Of a stretch of 64,000 nt of DNA, positions 1 through 6,892 are shown one piece after another. Numbering within the stretch: position 1 is the stretch's first letter; the number at the start of each line of letters is the position of its first letter. The notes beneath the pieces are model-generated. The model made no database searches. It was given only the letters and a program-made list of their open reading frames with translations, and was not told the origin of the DNA. Made by a program: the position numbers and the translations under genes. Source of the stretch: Maribellus luteus (lineage in GTDB: Bacteria > Bacteroidota > Bacteroidia > Bacteroidales > Prolixibacteraceae); NCBI RefSeq assembly GCF_003576475.1, contig NZ_QWGR01000001.1:1-64000 (forward strand), given 5' to 3'.

Positions 1-38
1 GGTACTGCGTAACAGTGGGAGAGTAGGTCGCTGCCAAC
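1..38 (+). rRNA. rrf: 5S ribosomal RNA, 3' end only
   Basis: The first 38 bases match the 3' arm of bacterial 5S rRNA, including the GGGAGAGTAGGTCGCTGCC stretch that closes the molecule, and a rho-independent terminator follows at once. The 5' part lies outside the window, so this is the tail of an rRNA operon read on the plus strand. Confidence 0.85.
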
Positions 39-44
39 TTTATT

Positions 45-78
45 AAAACCTGGTTCCATAAGGAGCCAGGTTTTTTTT
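45..78 (+). terminator. rRNA operon terminator
   Basis: An inverted repeat of about 13 bp (AAAACCTGGTTCC with GGAGCCAGGTTTT, one G-T pair) has a 4-nt loop and runs into eight T residues. It sits directly behind the 5S rRNA 3' end. Confidence 0.85.
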
Positions 79-131
79 ATGCAATAAACTTATCCAATTA
101 CCGTTTTGGCATTATCAAAAGCTATTCTTGA

Positions 132-1724
132 ATGAAGAAATTCTTAACCGAACTAATCGACTCAAACTGGTTTTTTGTATCACTCATTGCTTTTGTTGTA
201 GCATTGCCTTTATCGCAGGCATTGGTTTCTGTTTTTAGCGGAGTAATGCTTTTGGTTGCCCTTCTTGAAGATTCCTTCCGGAACAAGATAAATCGTTTAA
301 GCGAACGGAAAGTGCTTTTACTGGTCCCTCTGATCTTTGTGATGTACGTGGTAAGTACGTTTATTACACGAGATACTTCGTTCTACGATGTTCAAAAAAC
401 ACTGTTTTATCTGGTGATTCCTTTCGCTTTTATGTTGGGAAAGGAATTAAATTCAAAGCAGGTTCGATATGTTTTTTATACTTTTACCTGTTCTGTTCTA
501 CTGGCAATCATAATCGCCTTGATTCAGTGGCCATTCATGAAAAATACCGGAGGCTTTGCCATCCATAAAATCAGCCTGATTTCACATATTCGTTTTAGCT
601 TTCAACTAGTACTGCTGGCGTGGTTTTTTGTATTTCTGTTACTAAAGAATTTCATTAGTATCGACTTAAACAAAAAGGTTTTAATCGGTTCCCTCATTGC
701 TGTTCTTCTTGGATATTTGTTTTTACAGCAATCGTTAACCGGAATATTGGCCTTAAGTGCCAGCATCATTTATTTTATATTCTACCTTTTAATTCATGTA
801 AATAAGAAATGGCGATTGGCAGGTACAGTCGTTTTGGGACTTGCCGTGTTATTCCCGGTTTTGTATGTAGTAAATGCTGTTAATACTTTTTATGACATCG
901 ATCAAATTGAAGTTGACAGCCTCGATAGGGTAACTTCGCAGGGAAACCCTTATAAGCATTACCCCAAAGATCCGATGGTTGAAAATGGCCATTATGTAAA
1001 TCTTTATCTTTGCCCGGCGGAAATGCGGGAGGAATGGAACAAAATTTCAGCAATAAAATATGATTCCCTTGGTGCGAACGGCTACAGCATATCATCTACT
1101 TTAATCCGTTACCTTACTTCCAAAAATTTGCGGAAAGATGCTGAGGGAGTAAAGGCTTTGACCGAACAAGATGTAAGAAATGTGGAATCGGGCATGGCCA
1201 ATTATATTTTTGAAAAACGTTTTACTCTTTATCCGAGGATTTATCAGACAATCTGGGAATACTACGTTTTTTCTCAAACCGGAAATTCCAATCATCAGTC
1301 TTTTTCCCAACGAATAGAATTTGCCAGGGCCGCCATCACCATCATAAAAAAGAATTTGTTTTTTGGCGTAGGTACCGGAAATTGGAAACAGGAGTTTGCC
1401 AATGCTTTTAAGGAGAACAATTCAAAATTGAGTGAGAGTTTGTATGCTTCGGCTCATAACCAGTATCTGAATTACATGGTGAAATTTGGAGTGCTTGGTT
1501 TTATTTTCATCATGTTTGCGCTGATTTACCCCATTGTAAAAACAAGAAGTTACCGCGATCCGTATTTTATGGTTTTCCTGGTTTTTATGTTTGTCGCCAA
1601 TTTTGCCGATTCTAACCTGGAAGCTCATATGGGCAGCTCATTTTTCTTCTTTTTTTATTCCCTGTTTATTTTAGTACCAAAGGATTATCTTTTGCTGGAT
1701 GTCTCGAATCCAAAACCTGTATAG
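132..1724 (+). CDS. O-antigen ligase/polymerase family membrane protein
   Basis: A 530-residue polytopic inner-membrane protein with about ten hydrophobic segments. A long extracytoplasmic loop lies roughly at residues 250-400, before the last cluster of membrane spans. This is the layout of the Wzy_C/WaaL superfamily, which transfers or polymerises lipid-linked glycan in the periplasm. The segment FFGVGTGNWKQEF followed by a histidine-containing SAHNQYLNYMVKFG stretch matches the family signature (GxGxGN... H.xYL). The gene stands alone between the rRNA terminator and the dismutase gene, with no glycosyltransferases beside it, so its donor and acceptor cannot be deduced. No clear promoter is visible in the 50 bp upstream. 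A second, different member of the family lies at 21314-22792. Confidence 0.8.
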   Translation: MKKFLTELIDSNWFFVSLIAFVVALPLSQALVSVFSGVMLLVALLEDSFRNKINRLSERKVLLLVPLIFVMYVVSTFITRDTSFYDVQKTLFYLVIPFAFMLGKELNSKQVRYVFYTFTCSVLLAIIIALIQWPFMKNTGGFAIHKISLISHIRFSFQLVLLAWFFVFLLLKNFISIDLNKKVLIGSLIAVLLGYLFLQQSLTGILALSASIIYFIFYLLIHVNKKWRLAGTVVLGLAVLFPVLYVVNAVNTFYDIDQIEVDSLDRVTSQGNPYKHYPKDPMVENGHYVNLYLCPAEMREEWNKISAIKYDSLGANGYSISSTLIRYLTSKNLRKDAEGVKALTEQDVRNVESGMANYIFEKRFTLYPRIYQTIWEYYVFSQTGNSNHQSFSQRIEFARAAITIIKKNLFFGVGTGNWKQEFANAFKENNSKLSESLYASAHNQYLNYMVKFGVLGFIFIMFALIYPIVKTRSYRDPYFMVFLVFMFVANFADSNLEAHMGSSFFFFFYSLFILVPKDYLLLDVSNPKPV

Positions 1725-1798
1725 AAGAAATCGATCAACTTATCCGAACCTTTTGTATTTCCCGATGTTCTTTTAACAAATAGAACAAAAAAAGAACT

Positions 1799-2506
1799 AT
1801 GGAAAGAAGAAAATTTATTATCACAGCAGGAGTTGCTGCTGTTGCTGCTCCAATGTTGGGAACTTTCGCATCGTGTGCTTCGGAAACAAAGGCATTTGAA
1901 GGACATACTTTTCCGGAGCTGGGTTACGGATACGACGCCCTGGAACCCTACATTGACGCGCAAACCATGGAGCTTCACTATTCGAAACATCACAAAGGAT
2001 ATTATACCAAGTTTATGGCTGCGGCCGAAGGAACTGAATTGCTGAATACCCCAATGGAACAAATTTTTGCTGAAATAAGCAAGCAGCCCGAAGGGATCAG
2101 AAACAACGGTGGAGGTTATTACAATCACACACTTTTTTGGGAGAACATGACTCCGTCGCAGGGCGAAATACCGGCTGAATTGAAAAAAGCCATCGAAAAA
2201 GACTTTGGTTCGGTTGAATCTTTTAGGGAGCAATTCGGAAAAGCCGCCAAAACCCGCTTTGGTAGTGGTTGGGCCTGGTTGTCGGTAGATAAATCAGGAA
2301 AGTTGGTGGTTTCTTCTACAGCAAACCAGGATAACCCGTTGATGGATGTTGTTGAAGTTAAGGGAACTCCATTGTTGGGACTCGATGTTTGGGAACATGC
2401 TTATTACCTGCACTACCAAAACAAAAGAGCAGATTACGTCGACAATTTCTGGAATGTTGTAAACTGGGAAGTTGTAAACGACCGGTTGACAAAAGCATTA
2501 GCATAA
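1799..2506 (+). CDS. sod: Exported Fe/Mn superoxide dismutase (Tat-type, probable lipoprotein)
   Basis: A 235-residue Fe/Mn-family superoxide dismutase, which converts superoxide to oxygen and hydrogen peroxide. The four metal ligands are visible: His60 in MELHYSKHH, the His in GGGYYNHTLFW, and Asp and His in GLDVWEHAYYLHY. The N-terminus carries a twin-arginine motif (ERRKFII), a hydrophobic stretch and a lipobox-like FASC with Cys26, so the enzyme is probably exported by Tat and perhaps lipid-anchored. Most bacterial Fe/Mn-SODs are cytosolic, so export is the unusual feature. The gene is monocistronic: a perfect 16-bp hairpin starts 22 bp after the stop. Whether iron or manganese is used cannot be read from the sequence. 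Confidence 0.93.
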   Translation: MERRKFIITAGVAAVAAPMLGTFASCASETKAFEGHTFPELGYGYDALEPYIDAQTMELHYSKHHKGYYTKFMAAAEGTELLNTPMEQIFAEISKQPEGIRNNGGGYYNHTLFWENMTPSQGEIPAELKKAIEKDFGSVESFREQFGKAAKTRFGSGWAWLSVDKSGKLVVSSTANQDNPLMDVVEVKGTPLLGLDVWEHAYYLHYQNKRADYVDNFWNVVNWEVVNDRLTKALA

Positions 2507-2512
2507 ACAGTT

Positions 2513-2544
2513 TTTGGCACTGTGGGTAAGGCTCATTATTTTTG
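2513..2544 (+). promoter_or_regulatory. Bacteroidota promoter of the DUF2520-kdsC-maf operon
   Basis: A -33 element TTTG (2513-2516), a 20-bp spacer and a -7 element TATTTTTG (2537-2544) match the Bacteroidota consensus TTTG-N19-21-TAnnTTTG exactly. Transcription should start near 2550, about ten bases before the ATG at 2561. The -7 element lies inside the left arm and loop edge of the sod terminator hairpin. Confidence 0.75.
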
Positions 2545-2577
2545 ACAAAATTTAAAAATAATGAGCCTTAATTTTTG
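2528..2577 (+). terminator. sod terminator hairpin that contains the next start codon
   Basis: A perfect 16-bp stem (2528-2543 with 2554-2569) around a 10-nt loop is followed by TAATTTTT, an intrinsic-terminator pattern for sod. The right arm includes the ATG (2561-2563) of the next gene. A read-through sod transcript would therefore hide that start codon, whereas a transcript started near 2550 lacks the left arm. Confidence 0.75.
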
Positions 2578-3337
2578 CTTCATAGGTGCCGGAAATCTGG
2601 CTACTCATTTGGCTACTGCGCTGAACGAAAAAGCCGGCAAGGTAACCCAGGTTTACAGCCGGACCGAAGATTCAGCCAGGTTACTGGCCCAAAAGCTGAA
2701 TGCCTCTTATACCACGTCAATCAAAGAAATTACCAGTAAAGCAGATATTTATTTCGTTGCTTTAAAAGATTCTGCCGTTTCTGAAGTATTGGCAGAAATT
2801 GATTTTCAGGATAAACTGGTGGTACATTGTTCGGGTAGTTTGCCCATGTCGGTGCTAAAAGATTTTTCTTCCAATTACGGAGTACTTTACCCGCTGCAAA
2901 CCTTTTCGAAAACGCGAATCGTAGATTTCACGGATATTCCGGTTTTTGTGGAAGCCAATAATCTCAACAATGAGGAGCTCTTATACACCCTGGCACGTAA
3001 AATATCAGGAAAAGTGACAATACTGGATTCTGCACGAAGGAAAAGCTTGCACATTGCCGCTGTTTTTGCCTGCAATTTTGTAAATCATTTTTATGCACTT
3101 GCCGCCGGTTTCCTTGAATCGCAGGATATTCCGTTCGAGGTACTTCATCCTTTGATTTTGGAAACCGCCAGAAAAGCACAGGAAATGCCCCCGAAAGAAG
3201 CACAAACCGGACCTGCTGTTCGTTTCGATGAGAACATTATCAATGATCATCTGCAGGCACTGGCTGAATACCCGGAGATGCAACCGTTGTATAATTTAAT
3301 TTCTAGAAGTATTTTTGACCATCATCAAAAAAAATAA
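2561..3337 (+). CDS. DUF2520 Rossmann-fold NAD(P)-binding oxidoreductase
   Basis: 258 residues. The N-terminus FCFIGAGNLATHL is a glycine-rich NAD(P)-binding loop (GxGxxA) in a Rossmann fold of the F420/NADP oxidoreductase and ProC type. The C-terminal half is helical and carries the DUF2520-like HIAAVFACNFVNHF segment. The family is known as conserved but without an assigned substrate. It is the first gene of a tight operon with kdsC (2-bp gap) and maf (1-bp gap), an arrangement common in Bacteroidota. The start is fixed at 2561 because an in-frame TGA lies at 2543-2545 and the Rossmann strand needs the first residues. The start codon lies in the sod terminator stem. Confidence 0.85.
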   Translation: MSLNFCFIGAGNLATHLATALNEKAGKVTQVYSRTEDSARLLAQKLNASYTTSIKEITSKADIYFVALKDSAVSEVLAEIDFQDKLVVHCSGSLPMSVLKDFSSNYGVLYPLQTFSKTRIVDFTDIPVFVEANNLNNEELLYTLARKISGKVTILDSARRKSLHIAAVFACNFVNHFYALAAGFLESQDIPFEVLHPLILETARKAQEMPPKEAQTGPAVRFDENIINDHLQALAEYPEMQPLYNLISRSIFDHHQKK

Positions 3338-3339
3338 AT

Positions 3340-3870
3340 ATGGGCTTTTTTAAGGACGAGTTATTAAACGTTAAAGGATTTGTGTTTGATGTGGATGGAG
3401 TGTTATCAAAAGATATCTCGCCTTTAAACGAGGACGGCGATCCGGTGCGCACAGCCAACGTAAAGGATGGATTTGCCATTCGGAGCGCGGTAAAAGCCGG
3501 TTATCCGGTGGCGATTATTACCGGTGGTTTTATTGAGCGTGTGAGGCTGCGTTACGAAAAACTGGGAGTGGAACATTATTACGACAAGGTGCGCGATAAA
3601 GTGGAAGCACTCAATGATTTTCTGGCAAAAACAAACCTGACAGCTGCCGAAGTTATGTTTATGGGCGACGATTTGGTGGATTACCGGGTGATGAACGAGG
3701 TAGGACTTGCAGTGTGCCCGAAAGATGCCGTTCAGGAAATCAAGAAAATTTCCCAATACATTTCTGATAAAAATGGAGGCGAAGGTTGTGTACGCGATGT
3801 GATTGAACAAACCATGAAAGCCCAGGGAAAGTGGTTTACTCCTGAAATGTTGAACTCCCGAGCTTTCTGA
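3340..3870 (+). CDS. kdsC: HAD-family KDO-8-phosphate phosphatase
   Basis: 176 residues, the usual size for KdsC, which hydrolyses 3-deoxy-D-manno-octulosonate 8-phosphate in lipopolysaccharide core synthesis. HAD motif I is FDVDGVLSK (nucleophile and acid/base aspartates), motif II is the Thr in AIITGG, and motif IV is MGDDLVD. There is no cap domain, as expected of the tetrameric C0 type. The gene lies 2 bp after the DUF2520 gene and 1 bp before maf, so the three are co-transcribed and probably translationally coupled. A related sugar-phosphate or nucleotide-sugar HAD phosphatase cannot be excluded from sequence alone. Confidence 0.85.
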   Translation: MGFFKDELLNVKGFVFDVDGVLSKDISPLNEDGDPVRTANVKDGFAIRSAVKAGYPVAIITGGFIERVRLRYEKLGVEHYYDKVRDKVEALNDFLAKTNLTAAEVMFMGDDLVDYRVMNEVGLAVCPKDAVQEIKKISQYISDKNGGEGCVRDVIEQTMKAQGKWFTPEMLNSRAF

Positions 3871-3871
3871 T

Positions 3872-4447
3872 ATGAAGTGGTTTCCGAAATACAATTTTAT
3901 TCTTGCCTCCCAATCACCCAGGCGCCAGCAGTTGTTACACTCGCTCGGAATCGAATTTACCGTGCGAACAAAGGACGTGGAGGAAGTGTGGCCGGATGGT
4001 CTGGAAACAGAGGAAATTCCGGTATACCTCGCAGAATTAAAGGCCCAGGCTTTTAAAGATGATCTAAAAGATAATGAGTTGCTGATTACGGCCGATACCG
4101 TGGTTTGCCTGGGAAAAGAAGTATTGGGCAAGCCAGGGAGTTTTGATGAAGCCTGTGAGATACTGCAACGACTAGGTGGAAAAGAACACCAGGTAATAAC
4201 CGGCGTGTGTCTGACATCAGCTCATAAACAGGAATCTTTCTACTCGGTAACCAATGTTGAATTCAAAATACTTACCCGTGAAGAAATTGAACATTATGTT
4301 ACAAATTTCAAACCTTACGACAAAGCCGGGGCTTATGGCATCCAGGAATGGATAGGTTCCATTGGCATTACACACATCGAAGGATCTTTTTACAACGTGA
4401 TGGGTCTCCCCATTCAAAAATTATACGAATACATTCAAAGTTTTTAA
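3872..4447 (+). CDS. maf: Maf family nucleotide pyrophosphatase
   Basis: 191 residues, typical length. Maf proteins hydrolyse dTTP/UTP or modified nucleotides to monophosphates and are thought to clear non-canonical nucleotides. The signature ASQSPRRQQLL (substrate loop), the catalytic Asp in ITADTVV, the GKP motif and VITGV are all present, as is the C-terminal DKAGAYGIQ motif. The family divides into dTTP/UTP and m7GTP types; GAYGIQE favours the former, but this is an inference. Last gene of the DUF2520-kdsC-maf operon. Confidence 0.92.
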   Translation: MKWFPKYNFILASQSPRRQQLLHSLGIEFTVRTKDVEEVWPDGLETEEIPVYLAELKAQAFKDDLKDNELLITADTVVCLGKEVLGKPGSFDEACEILQRLGGKEHQVITGVCLTSAHKQESFYSVTNVEFKILTREEIEHYVTNFKPYDKAGAYGIQEWIGSIGITHIEGSFYNVMGLPIQKLYEYIQSF

Positions 4448-4570
4448 TTCCTTCCCCGAAAAGGTTTCATTATTCAGGCTGTTATTAAACAGAGCGTTAA
4501 AAAAATATATAGTTAACATATTTCGTCGATAATTCGTAAATTGAATAGAAACAGAACTAAAATCAATGTT

Positions 4571-5575
4571 ATGAATCGTCCGATTAAATTAATTTCATTG
4601 TTTTTTTTCGCTTTGTTTCTGATCGGAGGTTGTTCATTACAGAAAAATGAAAAAGTAAAAGTTGGATTTTTAATTCACGCCTTAGATCAGGAGAGGTGGA
4701 AAAATGACCGTGATTTTCTGGTTCAAAAAGTAGAGGAACTGGGAGGAACGGTGATCGTAAAAGTTGCCGATAACAATTCTGATAAGCAACTGGCGCAGGC
4801 AAAAGAGGTGCTTGCCAATGGTGTTAATGTTTTGGTGGTTGTTCCTGTTGATCAGTTTGCAGCCGCGGCAATAGTAGAAGAAGCCCATGCACGCAATGTT
4901 AAAGTTATTTCTTACGACCGTCTGATTAAGAATTGCAAGCTCGACTATTATGTGTCGACGGATAATATTGAGATTGGTTCTTTGCAGGCAACTTATCTTA
5001 CCAGTATTAAACCTACGGGTAATTACGCTTTGATTGGTGGGGCAATGGGGGACAATAACAGTCAGCTTTTGTACCTCGGCCAGCGAAATGTGCTGCAGCC
5101 CCTGGTTGAGAAAGGAGATATCAATATTATTTACAATGAGTTTACAGATCATTGGGGAGAAGAAGAAGGGTATGAACATGCAAAAAAAATCCTGGCTCTT
5201 CCGCAAAAAGTGGATGCCATTATTGCAGCCAATGATGGTATTGCAATGGGGGTGATCAAAGCATTGCAGGAGGTCAACCGAAACGATGTTTTATTGGCCG
5301 GGATGGATGCGAACTTACCCAACCTTCAGGAAATTGTAGCCGGGCATCAAACCTGTACGGTGTATAAACCTTATGAAAAGATGGCTTCGGCAACCGCTGA
5401 ACTTGCTTCCCAGCTTGTGGAAAACGGAGGTTTTGAAAATACCTTTCAAACCGTAAGCAACGGAGAAAAGCTGGTTCCCACGGTTTTCTTTAACGGGATG
5501 ATCGTAAACAAGGAAAACCTGAAACTCACTGTAATCTCTGAAGGGTATCAGAAAGAAGAGGAGGTTTATAAATAG
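4571..5575 (+). CDS. XylF-like sugar-binding lipoprotein (periplasmic binding protein, type 1)
   Basis: 334 residues from the ATG at 4571; an in-frame TTG at 4541 would add ten residues before the signal peptide and is less likely. The N-terminus is a lipoprotein signal ending in LIGGC. The mature part closely resembles D-xylose-binding XylF: VGFLIHALDQERWKNDRD, the VADNNSDKQLAQA helix, VLVVVPVDQFAAA, VISYDRLI and later NDGIAMGVI. Such proteins normally deliver sugar to an ABC transporter, but no permease or ATPase gene is nearby. It may therefore work as a ligand sensor, or with distant transport genes. Transcription ends at the hairpin near 5600. Confidence 0.85.
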   Translation: MNRPIKLISLFFFALFLIGGCSLQKNEKVKVGFLIHALDQERWKNDRDFLVQKVEELGGTVIVKVADNNSDKQLAQAKEVLANGVNVLVVVPVDQFAAAAIVEEAHARNVKVISYDRLIKNCKLDYYVSTDNIEIGSLQATYLTSIKPTGNYALIGGAMGDNNSQLLYLGQRNVLQPLVEKGDINIIYNEFTDHWGEEEGYEHAKKILALPQKVDAIIAANDGIAMGVIKALQEVNRNDVLLAGMDANLPNLQEIVAGHQTCTVYKPYEKMASATAELASQLVENGGFENTFQTVSNGEKLVPTVFFNGMIVNKENLKLTVISEGYQKEEEVYK

Positions 5576-5598
5576 AGGAAGGATAGGAAAATTTGAGC

Positions 5599-5624
5599 AG
5601 GGCTTCGTAAGAGGCCCTTTTTTG
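5599..5624 (+). terminator. Terminator after the XylF-like gene
   Basis: A short stem AGGGC/GCCCT with a 10-nt loop (TTCGTAAGAG) is followed by a run of Ts, 24 bp after the stop codon. Confidence 0.65.
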
Positions 5625-6138
5625 TTGGTCGTCAAAGCTGTTCCTATCATACGTATATACCCATTCTCTTTTCCTGTCTTGTATGCAACTTCCCTGCATG
5701 CTCATCTTTTTCTTTCTGGAATTTGAAAAAAAGGATAAATGTTTTTTTAATAAGAAACATGGAATAAGGAATAAGAAATCAGAAAATATTGGCTCAAATT
5801 ATTCAATTTTCAACACTTTTTTATTCCTTATTCTCTGGCTTTTTTAAAATTCATATTTCATTGCTGTCCAGGAAAAGGTAGCTATTTTAACAATTAAATC
5901 GATTACGCAGCGCTGCAGCTTAACGGTTCTTATTATCTGTTTTTCTATAAATATTTTGCTGCTCCGCAGCTGATTTTCTAGCAACAGCGTTGCGGTAATA
6001 TTAATAGAAAATTCCAGGTGAGAAAAAATGAGCCCCATCGGGGCGGAACATTCTGTAACAGCAGTAATGAAAGATGTTTATTATAGACTAATTAGTCTTT
6101 TTTTGCACTTCATTCCCAAATACTTTGCCGATATTTTA
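5625..6138. repeat. Non-coding stretch with REP-like palindromes
   Basis: No credible gene is seen here. Structures visible: a 13-bp perfect inverted repeat GAATAAGGAATAA (5762-5774) with TTATTCCTTATTC (5821-5833); the palindrome GCAGCGCTGC near 5908-5917; a small GCTGC/GCAGC hairpin near 5960; and GCCCC-ATC-GGGGC at 6032-6044. Such clustered short GC-rich hairpins in AT-rich DNA are typical of Bacteroidota intergenic repeats. Identity with a named family was not tested. Confidence 0.55.
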
Positions 6139-6146
6139 TACTTTTG
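6139..6146 (+). promoter_or_regulatory. -7 element upstream of the flavin reductase gene
   Basis: TACTTTTG matches TAnnTTTG exactly and lies 30 bp before the TTG start at 6177. No TTTG sits at the expected distance upstream, so only the -7 half is convincing. Confidence 0.5.
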
Positions 6147-6176
6147 TCGCGGTTTTGAAAACAATATTTCAGAAAA

Positions 6177-6821
6177 TTGAAGAAACATAAAGTCATACAG
6201 TTAAGACATTTAAGCGATTCATCTTTTGTGATCCGGATGGAGCGAAACGGAATGCCGTTTCAAACCGGGCAGTTCCTGATTTTAAGCCTGAAGGGACAAA
6301 TCGACCGCCGCGAATATTCGGTTTACAGCGGAGAAAACGACGATTTCCTGGAAGTACTGGTGCGGGAAGTGGAAGGCGGAAAAGTCTCCGCAAAATTGAA
6401 ACGACTGAAACCCGGCGACCAGCTGGATGTAGACGGGCCTTTTGGCTTCTTTAAATTTTCGCCCGATATGTTTTCGCCGCAAAAGTTTCTGTTTATCGCC
6501 ACCGGAACCGGTATCAGTCCGTTTCACAGTTTTGTAAAAACACATCCCGGTCTCGATTATCAATTGATTCACGGTGTGCGCTATGTGGAAGAAGCCTACG
6601 ATCACAACGATTTTGATCCAAAGCGAATTACATTGTGTACCTCAGCGGATAAAAACGGCGATTTTGAAGGCCGCGTTACTGCGTTTGTGGCAGAGCAGAA
6701 ATTGGACCTTGGAACCAACTGTTTTCTTTGCGGAAACAGTGAGATGATATTCGAGATGTTCGATATTTTAACCGGAAAAGGAATCCCGGTCTCGAACATT
6801 TATTCCGAAGTTTACTTTTAA
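6177..6821 (+). CDS. Ferredoxin-NADP+ reductase-like FAD/NAD(P) oxidoreductase
   Basis: 214 residues, the minimal two-domain ferredoxin reductase fold. The FAD domain shows RREYSVYSG (the RxYS flavin motif) and GPFGFF. The nucleotide domain shows ATGTGISPFHS and FLCGNSEMI (the C-G motif that contacts NAD(P)H). The protein ends in IYSEVYF, the aromatic C-terminus usual in this family. There is no iron-sulfur domain, so electrons must pass to a separate ferredoxin or flavodoxin. The only start that retains the whole FAD domain is TTG at 6177; the next in-frame methionine is about 20 residues later. It precedes miaB by about 70 bp and may be co-transcribed with it. Confidence 0.85.
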   Translation: MKKHKVIQLRHLSDSSFVIRMERNGMPFQTGQFLILSLKGQIDRREYSVYSGENDDFLEVLVREVEGGKVSAKLKRLKPGDQLDVDGPFGFFKFSPDMFSPQKFLFIATGTGISPFHSFVKTHPGLDYQLIHGVRYVEEAYDHNDFDPKRITLCTSADKNGDFEGRVTAFVAEQKLDLGTNCFLCGNSEMIFEMFDILTGKGIPVSNIYSEVYF

Positions 6822-6843
6822 TAGAAGATAGAATGAAATGGAA

Positions 6844-6884
6844 GTTCAAAGCGTACACTGAACTTTGAACTTTAAACTTTGAAC
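6844..6884. repeat. CTTTGAAC repeat cluster before miaB
   Basis: GTTCAAAG (6844-6851) pairs with CTTTGAAC, which occurs twice (ending near 6870 and 6884), interleaved with TTTAAACTTT. A similar AACTTTAAACT run occurs at 30260-30298, so this is a dispersed low-complexity repeat. It may form a weak attenuator hairpin. Confidence 0.45.
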
Positions 6885-6892
6885 ATGTTTTC

